DNA from: Paenibacillus wynnii
Lineage (GTDB): Bacteria > Bacillota > Bacilli > Paenibacillales > Paenibacillaceae
Direction of reading: 5' to 3'
Assembly: GCF_030812855.1 (NCBI RefSeq)
Contig: NZ_JAUSTK010000023.1
Span: forward strand, 1 to 64,000
DNA: 64,000 bases
The translations under genes and the position numbers were made by a program. Below the pieces are notes generated by a model. The model was not told the origin of the DNA. It ran no database searches and was given only the letters and a program-made list of their open reading frames with translations. Position 1 is the first letter of the stretch, and every line of letters starts with the position of its first letter. This document shows positions 25,790 through 33,511 of this stretch, one piece after another.

Positions 25790-26521
25790 CTATTCCACTC
25801 GTACAATCCAAAGCTTAAAGCCCTGTTCCAAATAGCCTTTCAGCCGCTCACCTTCACTTTTCTTCAGTTTAAGCTCGGGTGAGGCAACCTTCCCGGTAGA
25901 GGTCAGCCGATTATTGTTATTCCCGTGCTCCGTGTCCAAGACATCATTGTTATCCTCTGTACGGACGTAATTGACGGTTACGCCGGTGAGAAAAGCCTGC
26001 TGCCCAGGCTGATTAAGTGGCACGGAATCCCTTGAAACTGGAGGATCGACCTCACCTTGAGTGTTATTCTTTTGCTTTTCTTCTTTAACCAGATAAATAT
26101 CTACCTGATCCCTGCTGCGTAAAGATCCATTAATGCCATAGATAGCCTCCTTCGGAATAGGAAAAACCCCTTCATCCCGGGTGGGCTCTAATTCATTCAC
26201 ATCAATTAAGGCTTCTGTTAAGATACTGCCGTTGGTGAGATTTACATTCGTAACCTTATGCTCGACCTGTGATATCTCTGTAATCACTGCATATGGAATA
26301 TCCTTTGTCTGCACTGTATCCAAATAGAGATCGGATCCCTGTAGTTCATAGTTTTTGGGCAGGATCTTCCCCTCCTCCACTTTGACCTTCACCACTGTTT
26401 GCGAGAGCACATATGGCTTGAAGTAGAGATCATAGCCTAGAAGACCGCCGAAGCCGACAAGTAGAATAAGAAAAGCAAATAAATAATTACGCTTTAACAG
26501 GTGACCCCGCTGATAAGACAA
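25790..26521 (-). CDS. CpaB/SAF-domain pilus assembly protein (Tad locus 1)
   Basis: This 243-residue protein has one N-terminal transmembrane helix (about 13-33) and an extracellular SAF-like domain (VKVEEGKILPKNYELQGSDL and NGSILTEALIDVN), as in CpaB/RcpC. The start chosen is TTG 26521, because AAGGAGG lies seven bases upstream and it places the hydrophobic helix at the N-terminus. A longer frame beginning at 26599 has no ribosome-binding site. It is the first gene of locus 1. CpaB is a periplasmic assembly protein in Gram-negatives; in a monoderm it presumably acts in the wall space. Confidence 0.78.
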   Translation of the reverse strand: MSYQRGHLLKRNYLFAFLILLVGFGGLLGYDLYFKPYVLSQTVVKVKVEEGKILPKNYELQGSDLYLDTVQTKDIPYAVITEISQVEHKVTNVNLTNGSILTEALIDVNELEPTRDEGVFPIPKEAIYGINGSLRSRDQVDIYLVKEEKQKNNTQGEVDPPVSRDSVPLNQPGQQAFLTGVTVNYVRTEDNNDVLDTEHGNNNNRLTSTGKVASPELKLKKSEGERLKGYLEQGFKLWIVRVE

Positions 26522-26605
26522 CCCGCCGCCTCCTTTGAATTTTGATCCTATTCGAGAAATTTTGCGCATGACAAAATGCACTTTGGCGTAGTTATCCAAA
26601 ATGCT

Positions 26606-26624
26606 GGTAAAATGCTTTTTTACC
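26606..26624. promoter_or_regulatory. Palindrome upstream of Tad locus 1
   Basis: GGTAAAA and TTTTACC form a perfect 7-bp inverted repeat around a 5-base centre, 85 bp upstream of the first locus 1 start codon. The AAAA-N5-TTTT core resembles one half of a ComK box, but no second half was found. It may be an operator of the pilus operon. Confidence 0.35.
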
Positions 26625-26691
26625 TGTTATGCGTAAGGGGTTATTAGATTAGTGGGGAGTTGATGAGTATGATCTGTGGGGTGATGAAACT

Positions 26692-26731
26692 CGGTGAAAA
26701 GAATGAGATTCTTCCCGGTTTCTTTTCACCG
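26692..26731 (-). terminator. Hairpin downstream of purU
   Basis: CGGTGAAAAGAA pairs perfectly with TTCTTTTCACCG, 18 bases after the purU stop. No T-run follows on the minus strand, so it may stabilise mRNA 3' ends or terminate weakly. Confidence 0.5.
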
Positions 26732-26749
26732 ATATACTATCTATAAAGA

Positions 26750-27649
26750 TTAGTTAAAAACAACAGTCTTATTGTGGTGAACGAGAATACGATCCTCGAT
26801 ATGCCATTTTACGGCCCGCGCTAATACTACACGCTCGATAGTTCGTCCAATTCTCTTCAGTTCGGTTACATCATCGCTATGACTTACACGCTGAACGTCC
26901 TGCTCAATAATCGGGCCTCCGTCCAATTCCTCTGTAACGTAGTGGGCGGTTGCTCCGATAATTTTCACACCACGCTTGTAAGCCTGGGCGTAAGGTTTAC
27001 CTCCAACAAATGCCGGAAGGAAGGAATGATGAATATTGATAATCCGGTGACGGTAATGCTCGATAAACGACGGGGAAATGATCTGCATATAACGTGCCAA
27101 TATAATGACGTCGATATGATTGCCGATCACTTCAAGTTGCCGCTCCTCAGCTTCTACCTTAGTGTCTGCAGTAACTGGGATATGATGAAAAGGAATACCA
27201 AAAGATTCTACGTAGGCCTTCATATCGGTGTGATTGCTGACTACCAGGGCAATTTCAGCATCCAGGTCTCCAGCTTGCCACTGCCACAGCAATTCAACCA
27301 GGCAATGGTCTTCTTTGGAAACAAAGATAGCCAGCTTCTTCTTGTGGCTCACATTGAAAATTTGCCAATCCATGCTGAAACGTTCAGCTATTGAACTGAA
27401 CAAATTACGCAGCTCTTCCAGACGCTCCTCCAGCTCAGGCAGGTCAAACTCTACTCTCATAAAGAACATCCCACCTTCGGGATCCATAGTATACTGGTCC
27501 GACTGTACAATGTTAGCACCATTTTCGTACAGGAATTGTGAGACCGCCGCAACAATACCAGGCCCGTCCGGGCAGGAGATAAGCATACGCGCTCGGTTTG
27601 GATTCAGTTTATCCCCTGAGGAACTCTCTCTCTTAACATGTAATTCCAT
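26750..27649 (-). CDS. purU: Formyltetrahydrofolate deformylase
   Basis: This 299-residue enzyme hydrolyses 10-formyl-THF to formate and THF, supplying formate to purine synthesis and balancing the one-carbon pool. It has an N-terminal ACT domain (about 20-95, LISCPDGPGIVAAVSQFLYE) and a formyltransferase-like catalytic domain. The conserved HHSFLPAFVGGKPY and GATAHYVTEELDGGPII (about 225-262) carry the Asn/His/Asp catalytic pattern. It stands alone on the minus strand between Tad locus 1 and nfo. Confidence 0.93.
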   Translation of the reverse strand: MELHVKRESSSGDKLNPNRARMLISCPDGPGIVAAVSQFLYENGANIVQSDQYTMDPEGGMFFMRVEFDLPELEERLEELRNLFSSIAERFSMDWQIFNVSHKKKLAIFVSKEDHCLVELLWQWQAGDLDAEIALVVSNHTDMKAYVESFGIPFHHIPVTADTKVEAEERQLEVIGNHIDVIILARYMQIISPSFIEHYRHRIINIHHSFLPAFVGGKPYAQAYKRGVKIIGATAHYVTEELDGGPIIEQDVQRVSHSDDVTELKRIGRTIERVVLARAVKWHIEDRILVHHNKTVVFN

Positions 27650-27709
27650 GACTTCTATTCCATCCTCTCATCTACTTACGCTATCTATAGGTATTCGAAT
27701 CGCTTGATT

Positions 27710-28822
27710 CTATACAGTTCCTGCCAACCAAGCAATCAAGCGATGATTGATTGCTTCCTCACTTAAGTCTGGGAAAAGCTCAGCAGCAGTTACATAATCG
27801 TATAGTCGCTCAAGCGGTTCGCGCGGATCTTCTTTTTTAGCCTTGGCATCGTTTTTCAGCACCGTCCAGATATCAAGAACATATTGACGGTGATCAAGCT
27901 CAAGCTCTGCAAAGAAGCTGCGCAGTTTTTGAACATCCGCTACGAATTCCGGACCAAAGCGCTCTTCCACATTTCCCCGCAGCAGAGCAATTTCCACCTC
28001 GTACATTGGGCGTTGAGTTTTTGCATCTTTACCGATCCAAGGTGTCTCCAGTATGAATGGCCGACCTGCTAGTGCTGGATGATTTACCACCTTATTAAGG
28101 GCTTCAAATCCAATCCAACCTGAACCTACCGGCGTATGACGGTCTTTACCCGCCCCGCAAGGATTTTTGCTGTCGTTAACATGCACCACTCCGATACGAT
28201 CCAATCCTATCGTTTGGTCAAAATGCTCCAGCACTCCATCCAGATTGTTCACGATATCATACCCGGCATCATGAATATGGCAGGTGTCGAGACAAATGGA
28301 TATCCGCTCCTTATGCTCTACTTTCTCGATCATAGAGGCGATTTCCTCGAAGCTGCGGCCCATTTCTGTACCCTTTCCAGCCATGGTCTCCAGAGCAATA
28401 TGAACCTCAGTTTCATTCGTTCCGCCTAAGACCTCATTAAGTCCGTCAGCAATCCGTTGAATACCGTATTCCGCATCCTTATCCGTAAATGCTCCGGGAT
28501 GCAACACAATGTGTTTAACTCCAAACGCATGCGTACGACGGATCTCCTCCTTAAGGAAATCAACGGCCAGCTTATATATGCTTTCCTTATAAGAGCCCAA
28601 ATTAATAATGTATGGAGCATGAACGATGGTTTCTTCGATGCCGCTACTTTCCATAGCTAATTTTCCTTCTATAGGATACAAGTCATCAATTGGCTTACGG
28701 CGTGTATTTTGCGGCGCTCCGGTATAGAACATAAATGTGCTGGAGCCGTACTCGTTTGCCTCATTCACCGCGCTCAGCAATCCCTTAGGTGAGCAGGACA
28801 CATGAGAACCTATTTTCAGCAT
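27710..28822 (-). CDS. nfo: Deoxyribonuclease IV (AP endonuclease) with C-terminal extension
   Basis: This 370-residue TIM-barrel DNA-repair enzyme cuts 5' to abasic sites. Expected metal ligands are present: H68, H108, E145, D179, H182, H214, D227, H229 and E259. Signature segments are ALETMAGKG, CLDTCHIHDAGYD and VHVNDSKN. Typical Nfo is about 280-300 residues. Here a helical, charged extension of about 85 residues (285-370) follows the barrel. Its role is not known to me. Confidence 0.92.
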   Translation of the reverse strand: MLKIGSHVSCSPKGLLSAVNEANEYGSSTFMFYTGAPQNTRRKPIDDLYPIEGKLAMESSGIEETIVHAPYIINLGSYKESIYKLAVDFLKEEIRRTHAFGVKHIVLHPGAFTDKDAEYGIQRIADGLNEVLGGTNETEVHIALETMAGKGTEMGRSFEEIASMIEKVEHKERISICLDTCHIHDAGYDIVNNLDGVLEHFDQTIGLDRIGVVHVNDSKNPCGAGKDRHTPVGSGWIGFEALNKVVNHPALAGRPFILETPWIGKDAKTQRPMYEVEIALLRGNVEERFGPEFVADVQKLRSFFAELELDHRQYVLDIWTVLKNDAKAKKEDPREPLERLYDYVTAAELFPDLSEEAINHRLIAWLAGTV

Positions 28823-28961
28823 GCGACTTCCCTCTTTCTTTCACGAATTAAACCTTATTCTAACGTGATTAAGAAAATAAATCTAGGCAAGCCGGGGTAT
28901 CCCCTTTTCCGCTACGCAAAACTATATAAATACGTTATAATTTAGGTCAAAGATAATTTGT

Positions 28962-28977
28962 GACAATAATCATTGTC
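28962..28977. promoter_or_regulatory. Inverted repeat at the DUF2621 ribosome-binding site
   Basis: GACAAT-AATC-ATTGTC is a perfect 6-bp inverted repeat directly before the GAGGTG ribosome-binding site of the gene at 28992. It loosely resembles Fur-family operators but the spacing differs. Confidence 0.35.
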
Positions 28978-28991
28978 GAGGTGAATTATAC

Positions 28992-29456
28992 ATGTCTATT
29001 AAATTAGAACTGAGCTTATTATCCGTATCACCGAGCAACTGGTTTATGAACTCCATCGCATTTTGGACGTTTTTACTGCTGGGCACCATGTGCATAGGTG
29101 GTTACTTTATGTTCCGTAAATTTCTGAAGGTGCTCCCTAAGGCTGACGGAAAATCAAAGTTAGATTGGCAAAATTACTGGGTAGAACGCAGCAGACCTCT
29201 ATGGAGCGTTGAATCCAAAGCCTTTCTGGATCAGTTGGTTCAACCTGTACCCTCACCGTTCCGCGATATCGCCAAGCACTCCATTGCTGCCGAAATAGGC
29301 AAGATTGCAGTGGAGACCCATGCGCCGGAAGTAACACGCGATCACTGTATTAAGGGCTACATTGTTGCCACACCAAGACGTGATAATCGCTTTCTGGTCA
29401 GCTTCCTTGAAAAGAACGGCATTGATTACTCTCCTTACCGCCATTTGATGAAGTAA
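28992..29456 (+). CDS. DUF2621 family membrane protein
   Basis: This 154-residue protein has one membrane helix (about 21-42) followed by a cytoplasmic domain containing DWQNYWVERSRPLW and a C-terminal GYIVATPRRDN segment. It matches the DUF2621 family of Bacillales in layout; no biochemical role is established that I know of. A TIGR01777-type epimerase gene starts 25 bp downstream with its own strong ribosome-binding site, so the two are probably one operon. Confidence 0.75.
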   Translation: MSIKLELSLLSVSPSNWFMNSIAFWTFLLLGTMCIGGYFMFRKFLKVLPKADGKSKLDWQNYWVERSRPLWSVESKAFLDQLVQPVPSPFRDIAKHSIAAEIGKIAVETHAPEVTRDHCIKGYIVATPRRDNRFLVSFLEKNGIDYSPYRHLMK

Positions 29457-29481
29457 GTATAGTCCAAAGGAGGACTCCAGG

Positions 29482-30399
29482 TTGAAATATGCAATTTGCG
29501 GAGGAACCGGATTTATCGGCAGTGCTCTTACTAAATACTGGCTTCAGGCTGGACACGAGGTTGTGGTTATCGGAAGGAAACTACCGGACACACCCTCGAA
29601 TAACCCGCTGCTTCATTACGTGACCTGGGATCATCTAGCCTCAAATCCCAATCCCGTCGAAGGTTGCGATGCCTTGGTTAACCTCGCCGGAGCTTCACTC
29701 AGCCAGCGTTGGAGTTCGAAAGGAAAACAAGCGATTAGACAATCACGACTTGAAACCGTTACCGCAGCCGCTAAACTCATCGAGTCTCTTGAGCATAAAC
29801 CATCCGTTGTTATACAAGCCTCTGCGGTTGCCATTTATGGCACTTCCGAGAAGGACACCTTTGATGAATCCTCACCAGCCCGTGTAATGGATTTCCCTTC
29901 GGAAGTGGTAAGAGATTGGGAAGAATCGGCAGACCGTTCCTACAAAGGTGTTCGACTAGTTAAACTGCGTACCGGAGTCGTTCTTGGCAACAAGAGCGGA
30001 GCTTTCCCCAAAATGAAGCTGCCCTACCTACTTGGTTTTGGAGGTAAAATCGGCAGTGGCCGCCAGTGGGTACCCTGGATTCATCTCACTGACATCATAA
30101 CCTTGATTGACTTCTGTATTGCTAACCGTGAGATATTCGGTCCAGTGAATGCAACTGCCCCGGAGCCTGTCACTAATGATGAATTTGGAAAAACAATCGC
30201 AAAAGTGTACCATCGTCCGCATTGGTTTCCTCTGCCCTCTTTCTTACTCAAGACAGCACTTGGCGAGCTTTCTGAGATTTTGTTAAAGGGACAACGTGTT
30301 CTGCCGCAAAAGGCATTAAGTCATGGGTTCACCTATGCATTCCCTAAGCTTCAAGGTGCTATGGAGCAGTTAAAATATCATGCAGATCGGAACATATAA
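29482..30399 (+). CDS. TIGR01777 family NAD(P)-dependent epimerase/SDR protein
   Basis: This 305-residue protein is an extended SDR. It has ICGGTGFIGSALTKYW (4-19) as the dinucleotide site, LVNLAGASLSQRWSSKGK (about 66-83) as the family hallmark, and a C-terminal DUF1731-like region (RVLPQKALSHGFTYAFPKL). It is related to YfcH/YfhF; the substrate is unknown. The TTG start lies eight bases behind AAAGGAGG. Its last 22 bases overlap the 3' end of the convergent FHA-protein gene. Confidence 0.88.
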   Translation: MKYAICGGTGFIGSALTKYWLQAGHEVVVIGRKLPDTPSNNPLLHYVTWDHLASNPNPVEGCDALVNLAGASLSQRWSSKGKQAIRQSRLETVTAAAKLIESLEHKPSVVIQASAVAIYGTSEKDTFDESSPARVMDFPSEVVRDWEESADRSYKGVRLVKLRTGVVLGNKSGAFPKMKLPYLLGFGGKIGSGRQWVPWIHLTDIITLIDFCIANREIFGPVNATAPEPVTNDEFGKTIAKVYHRPHWFPLPSFLLKTALGELSEILLKGQRVLPQKALSHGFTYAFPKLQGAMEQLKYHADRNI

Positions 30400-31967
30400 T
30401 TGCCTTTCACAATGGTAAATACATCCCCTTCTGCAAGCTGATATTCCTTATACGGAATCATGGGCTCTCCTTGAAAAAAGGTACCGTTTCGTGAATCAAG
30501 ATCCTTAAGTATGTACCCGCCTGTACTTCGGGAGATTTCCGCATGTACGCGTGAAGCTCCTTCTGACCTTTCAATATATTGTGCTACTTCTGTGGAGCGG
30601 CCGATAATGAAGCTGGGGCGATTAAGCTCAATTCTTTCCCGAAGACCGTCTCCCTCATCGTCGTACCTCTCCAAATATGGCACTTGGTGCTGCGCGTTCC
30701 CTAACCCTTGTTCTTTCACCTTAGGCTTCTCTCTGGATAACAGAGCGGTTGGTGGAATCGGCATTGGGATGGATGCAGCCACTTGCGCGGGTGCCATGGT
30801 TAGCTGATGCTTGTCTGAGGCCTCTACATCGGCTAGAAAATTAACAGGACTCGGGCCGCTGCGAGAGGCTGCTCTAGGTTCAGGATCATGCTTGGGCATT
30901 GCACTCGGCCCACTGCTATTCAGCGAAGGCCTGCTAAATCTCCGCTCTCCATCACCTAGTTTAAGACCAGTCATTGGCATCCTTATCTCCGCTTCCTCAT
31001 CTTCATCTGCTTCACCGTTACTCCCTCCTAGACGCAATCTATCTAGCCAAGCCATACCACTAATAACAGCTAATACAATGCTCACCGCTCCGCAAATAAT
31101 AAATGTCAGTGAGTTCGGCTTGTCGAGATATAGAAATTTCCATAACAGTGCGTCTCCCAATAGACAACCCAGTACAATGTATATTTTCGAGCTGGATGTC
31201 GTAGTAGTGGGCTCGTAGTTTCCGCTGTCGGACTTGTTGATAAGACTATCTTCTTCCATATTTTTAAAACTGGGGTACCCGCCTGTCCACCCGGCAAAGC
31301 GATTGGAGATCGTCTGTTCCTCCAAAGGTTCAGCAGTTATTGTTGCTCCCCGTTCCACGGTGGAGATGGGATTTACTTTTACAGATTCCCCGCCTTCCGT
31401 CAGCAGTTCGGCAAGCAGTGCCTTAAGTCCGCCCGATGAGAAGCCTTCCTCCCCGCAATACTGTAGAAGCCTTTGCACTCCGGTTCCCCTTAGCTCAGTG
31501 ATTGAGGCCATTAGCACCATAATCAAGGATCGCATGCTCTCCCCGGGCTTATGTGTTGCAGCAGGATTATCCAATGGAATATAGGCCAAGTACACCTTGC
31601 CGTTTTGCAGCGACCCCTCTATAAAAATATAATCCTCGTGCAAGGCGTACATCATCGGGTCCAGCATATACAGCCTCCCTTCCTCCATACCCTGAGCCAC
31701 TTGCAAGAGAAGCCCGAAGAAGGCATTCATAGATAACCTTTCACTTTTCAAAAGATGTGAGAGCATCTTCTTGCCGGTGACTGCGTATTCCAGCGTAACT
31801 CTCAAATCAATTTCCTTGAGATATAACTTTAAGTGATTGGGAATTTTCGTATTTACCATCATCCGGGTCTGTACTTTATTGAGCTTGCCCACTGACAATC
31901 CATCGGGCTCATCAAGCACCATACATATGCCATCCCGTTGTATAAAATCACAGGTCAATCCAAACAA
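30378..31967 (-). CDS. FHA-domain protein with DUF6382-like N-terminus (Tad locus 2)
   Basis: This protein of about 529 residues has a soluble N-terminal domain (1-190, DUF6382-like). Two hydrophobic segments lie near 275-315 and a proline-rich linker follows. A C-terminal FHA domain has the phosphothreonine-binding pattern GRS, SRVHAEIS and DSRNGTFF (about 455-505). FHA proteins read Thr phosphorylation, so it may link a Ser/Thr kinase to the pilus machine. TTG 31967 fits the AGGGGTG ribosome site better than the TTG six bases earlier. It is the last gene of locus 2, overlapping the convergent epimerase. Confidence 0.8.
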   Translation of the reverse strand: MFGLTCDFIQRDGICMVLDEPDGLSVGKLNKVQTRMMVNTKIPNHLKLYLKEIDLRVTLEYAVTGKKMLSHLLKSERLSMNAFFGLLLQVAQGMEEGRLYMLDPMMYALHEDYIFIEGSLQNGKVYLAYIPLDNPAATHKPGESMRSLIMVLMASITELRGTGVQRLLQYCGEEGFSSGGLKALLAELLTEGGESVKVNPISTVERGATITAEPLEEQTISNRFAGWTGGYPSFKNMEEDSLINKSDSGNYEPTTTTSSSKIYIVLGCLLGDALLWKFLYLDKPNSLTFIICGAVSIVLAVISGMAWLDRLRLGGSNGEADEDEEAEIRMPMTGLKLGDGERRFSRPSLNSSGPSAMPKHDPEPRAASRSGPSPVNFLADVEASDKHQLTMAPAQVAASIPMPIPPTALLSREKPKVKEQGLGNAQHQVPYLERYDDEGDGLRERIELNRPSFIIGRSTEVAQYIERSEGASRVHAEISRSTGGYILKDLDSRNGTFFQGEPMIPYKEYQLAEGDVFTIVKGNYMFRSA

Positions 31968-31984
31968 CAGCAATCACCCCTATT

Positions 31985-32494
31985 TTAAAAATATAGATAC
32001 GTACACACCGAACCGGGAATGACAGCCAGCATAAAGGGAAAACGCAGCTGTTCTTTTCCCTTTCCTTTTAGAAAGTTCAAGTCATGCAATACAAAAAAAC
32101 CGGTAATTCTGCTAAAGCTATTTCGTAATCGAGTTCCTGTTTCGCGACGATATAACACAATGATCCAACCAATTAAGGCTCCGATAAAAACCGAGTACAT
32201 AATAACCTGTGCAGTGAACAACATCCCCGTCCAGGCTCCAATACCCGCAAACAGCTTGACGTCGCCTGCCCCAACCGCACCCATGAAATGCATAATAAGT
32301 AATAGAGCAAACCCCGCCGCAGCACCGCAAATTGCAAATAAGAATCCTTGCCAACCCTGCACAAACGCTTGAAGCACCAGTCCCGTAAAGAATGCCGGCA
32401 CTGTAATCCAGTTCGGTATTCTCATTGAACGTATATCTGTAATTAAAGCTGCTGCCAAAAATGGTGTGCAGCCCCAAAATGCCCACTCCGTCAT
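31985..32494 (-). CDS. CpaA/TadV-type prepilin peptidase (A24 family, Tad locus 2)
   Basis: This 169-residue multi-pass membrane aspartyl protease has the two catalytic aspartates, in ITDIRSMRIPNW (Asp20) and GAVGAGDVKLFAG. The methyltransferase domain of full-length PilD is absent, as in CpaA/TadV. It should cleave the Flp pilin encoded at 36453-36641 and the TadE-like proteins of this operon. AAGGAG precedes the ATG. It is the only prepilin peptidase gene in the window. Confidence 0.88.
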   Translation of the reverse strand: MTEWAFWGCTPFLAAALITDIRSMRIPNWITVPAFFTGLVLQAFVQGWQGFLFAICGAAAGFALLLIMHFMGAVGAGDVKLFAGIGAWTGMLFTAQVIMYSVFIGALIGWIIVLYRRETGTRLRNSFSRITGFFVLHDLNFLKGKGKEQLRFPFMLAVIPGSVCTYLYF

Positions 32495-32521
32495 AGCTTC
32501 ACTCCTTCTTTGCCCTCTCTT

Positions 32522-33493
32522 CTATTTCACAACAACAAAGGTGACTTCAATAAATTGGCCGTCATCAGTCTGAATGGTAAAAGGCCACGACCCTGGCGTC
32601 GTATTCACCCCGATTTTCCACTCCCACTCGATATATCCCTCACTGTCCGCTTGCTTCCAGCCCAAATATTTCGCACTGCTTTTACCACTTTTATAGAAAA
32701 TCGTTAAGTTTGCGGAAGCATTGGGTTTGATTTTCGCACGGATCTTGCCTTGTTTGTTAGCAACCCCAGGATTGGGCTTCTCCAGAATAATAATTGCATC
32801 CTGTTCGCCCTGATCGTCTGCGGCTCCTCCATTACCGTATTCACCCGTATCCCCAATCCAAAGCCTTTCTACCGCACTGGCCTCCAGCACAATTCTCTGG
32901 TTCAGAAAAGGCACCTTCATCGGCAACTCATAGCTAACCTGCAGCCCGAAATAAGGACGTGTATTATCCTTTATCTCTGGAACGATCACGTTGGTTACAT
33001 GGATTCTTTGGTATTCGAGAATATCTGCCGCCAGATAAGGCTTAAGCAAGGGCTTTACGGCCAAATCCAAAACGCTTTGTGAAGCCTCCGCTTGCAGTTC
33101 CTGCAATGGACCCTCCCCCTTCTGTACTGCACCTCTGACCCAATCGTCTAATGGTGAGGGCAATGAGGCGGCATACTTCTCACTCCAATCCATAAGTGAC
33201 AAACGGGGAATACTCCAATTCGTGTTTGGCAGAGAAGCAGTCTCTCCTACAGATTCTGGAGAACTGGGAGTTTCTGCCTTCTGGGCAGCCAAAGCAGCGG
33301 GATACATATGTGTAGATACTACCTTGACAGTATCGGAGACAGTGCTTTGCAGGGCCGTGGAATACAAGGTCATCTGAATTATAAAAATCAGAAATAGAAC
33401 AAACAGCAGAAAGATGGGCATTACCATTGCAGCTTCAACAACCATACTGCCCTCGTTCTTCACCGCTATCCCTATACGGCATCTGTACCTCAT
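32522..33493 (-). CDS. TadE-like minor pilin protein (Tad locus 2)
   Basis: This 323-residue protein has an N-terminal TadE motif (NEGSMVVEAAMVMPIFLLFV), where the Glu follows a putative peptidase site before the membrane helix. A long extracellular part follows with a proline/serine-rich stretch, a conserved-looking beta region, and a C-terminal Ig-like segment (WEWKIGVNTTPGSWPFTIQT). A GTG at codon 11 is an alternative start. It presumably becomes a minor fibre subunit after processing by the adjacent peptidase. Confidence 0.75.
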   Translation of the reverse strand: MRYRCRIGIAVKNEGSMVVEAAMVMPIFLLFVLFLIFIIQMTLYSTALQSTVSDTVKVVSTHMYPAALAAQKAETPSSPESVGETASLPNTNWSIPRLSLMDWSEKYAASLPSPLDDWVRGAVQKGEGPLQELQAEASQSVLDLAVKPLLKPYLAADILEYQRIHVTNVIVPEIKDNTRPYFGLQVSYELPMKVPFLNQRIVLEASAVERLWIGDTGEYGNGGAADDQGEQDAIIILEKPNPGVANKQGKIRAKIKPNASANLTIFYKSGKSSAKYLGWKQADSEGYIEWEWKIGVNTTPGSWPFTIQTDDGQFIEVTFVVVK

Positions 33494-33511
33494 CAGCCCA
33501 CTACCCTTCCA

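Noticed and set aside
26663..26748. A possible 27-residue peptide starting at an ATG behind GGGGAG
   Set aside because: Its coding part runs through the hairpin after purU and there is no sign of conservation; chance is more likely.
26879..27394. A 171-residue plus-strand frame opposite purU
   Set aside because: It is a shadow of the purU codons on the opposite strand, with no ribosome site or recognisable domain.
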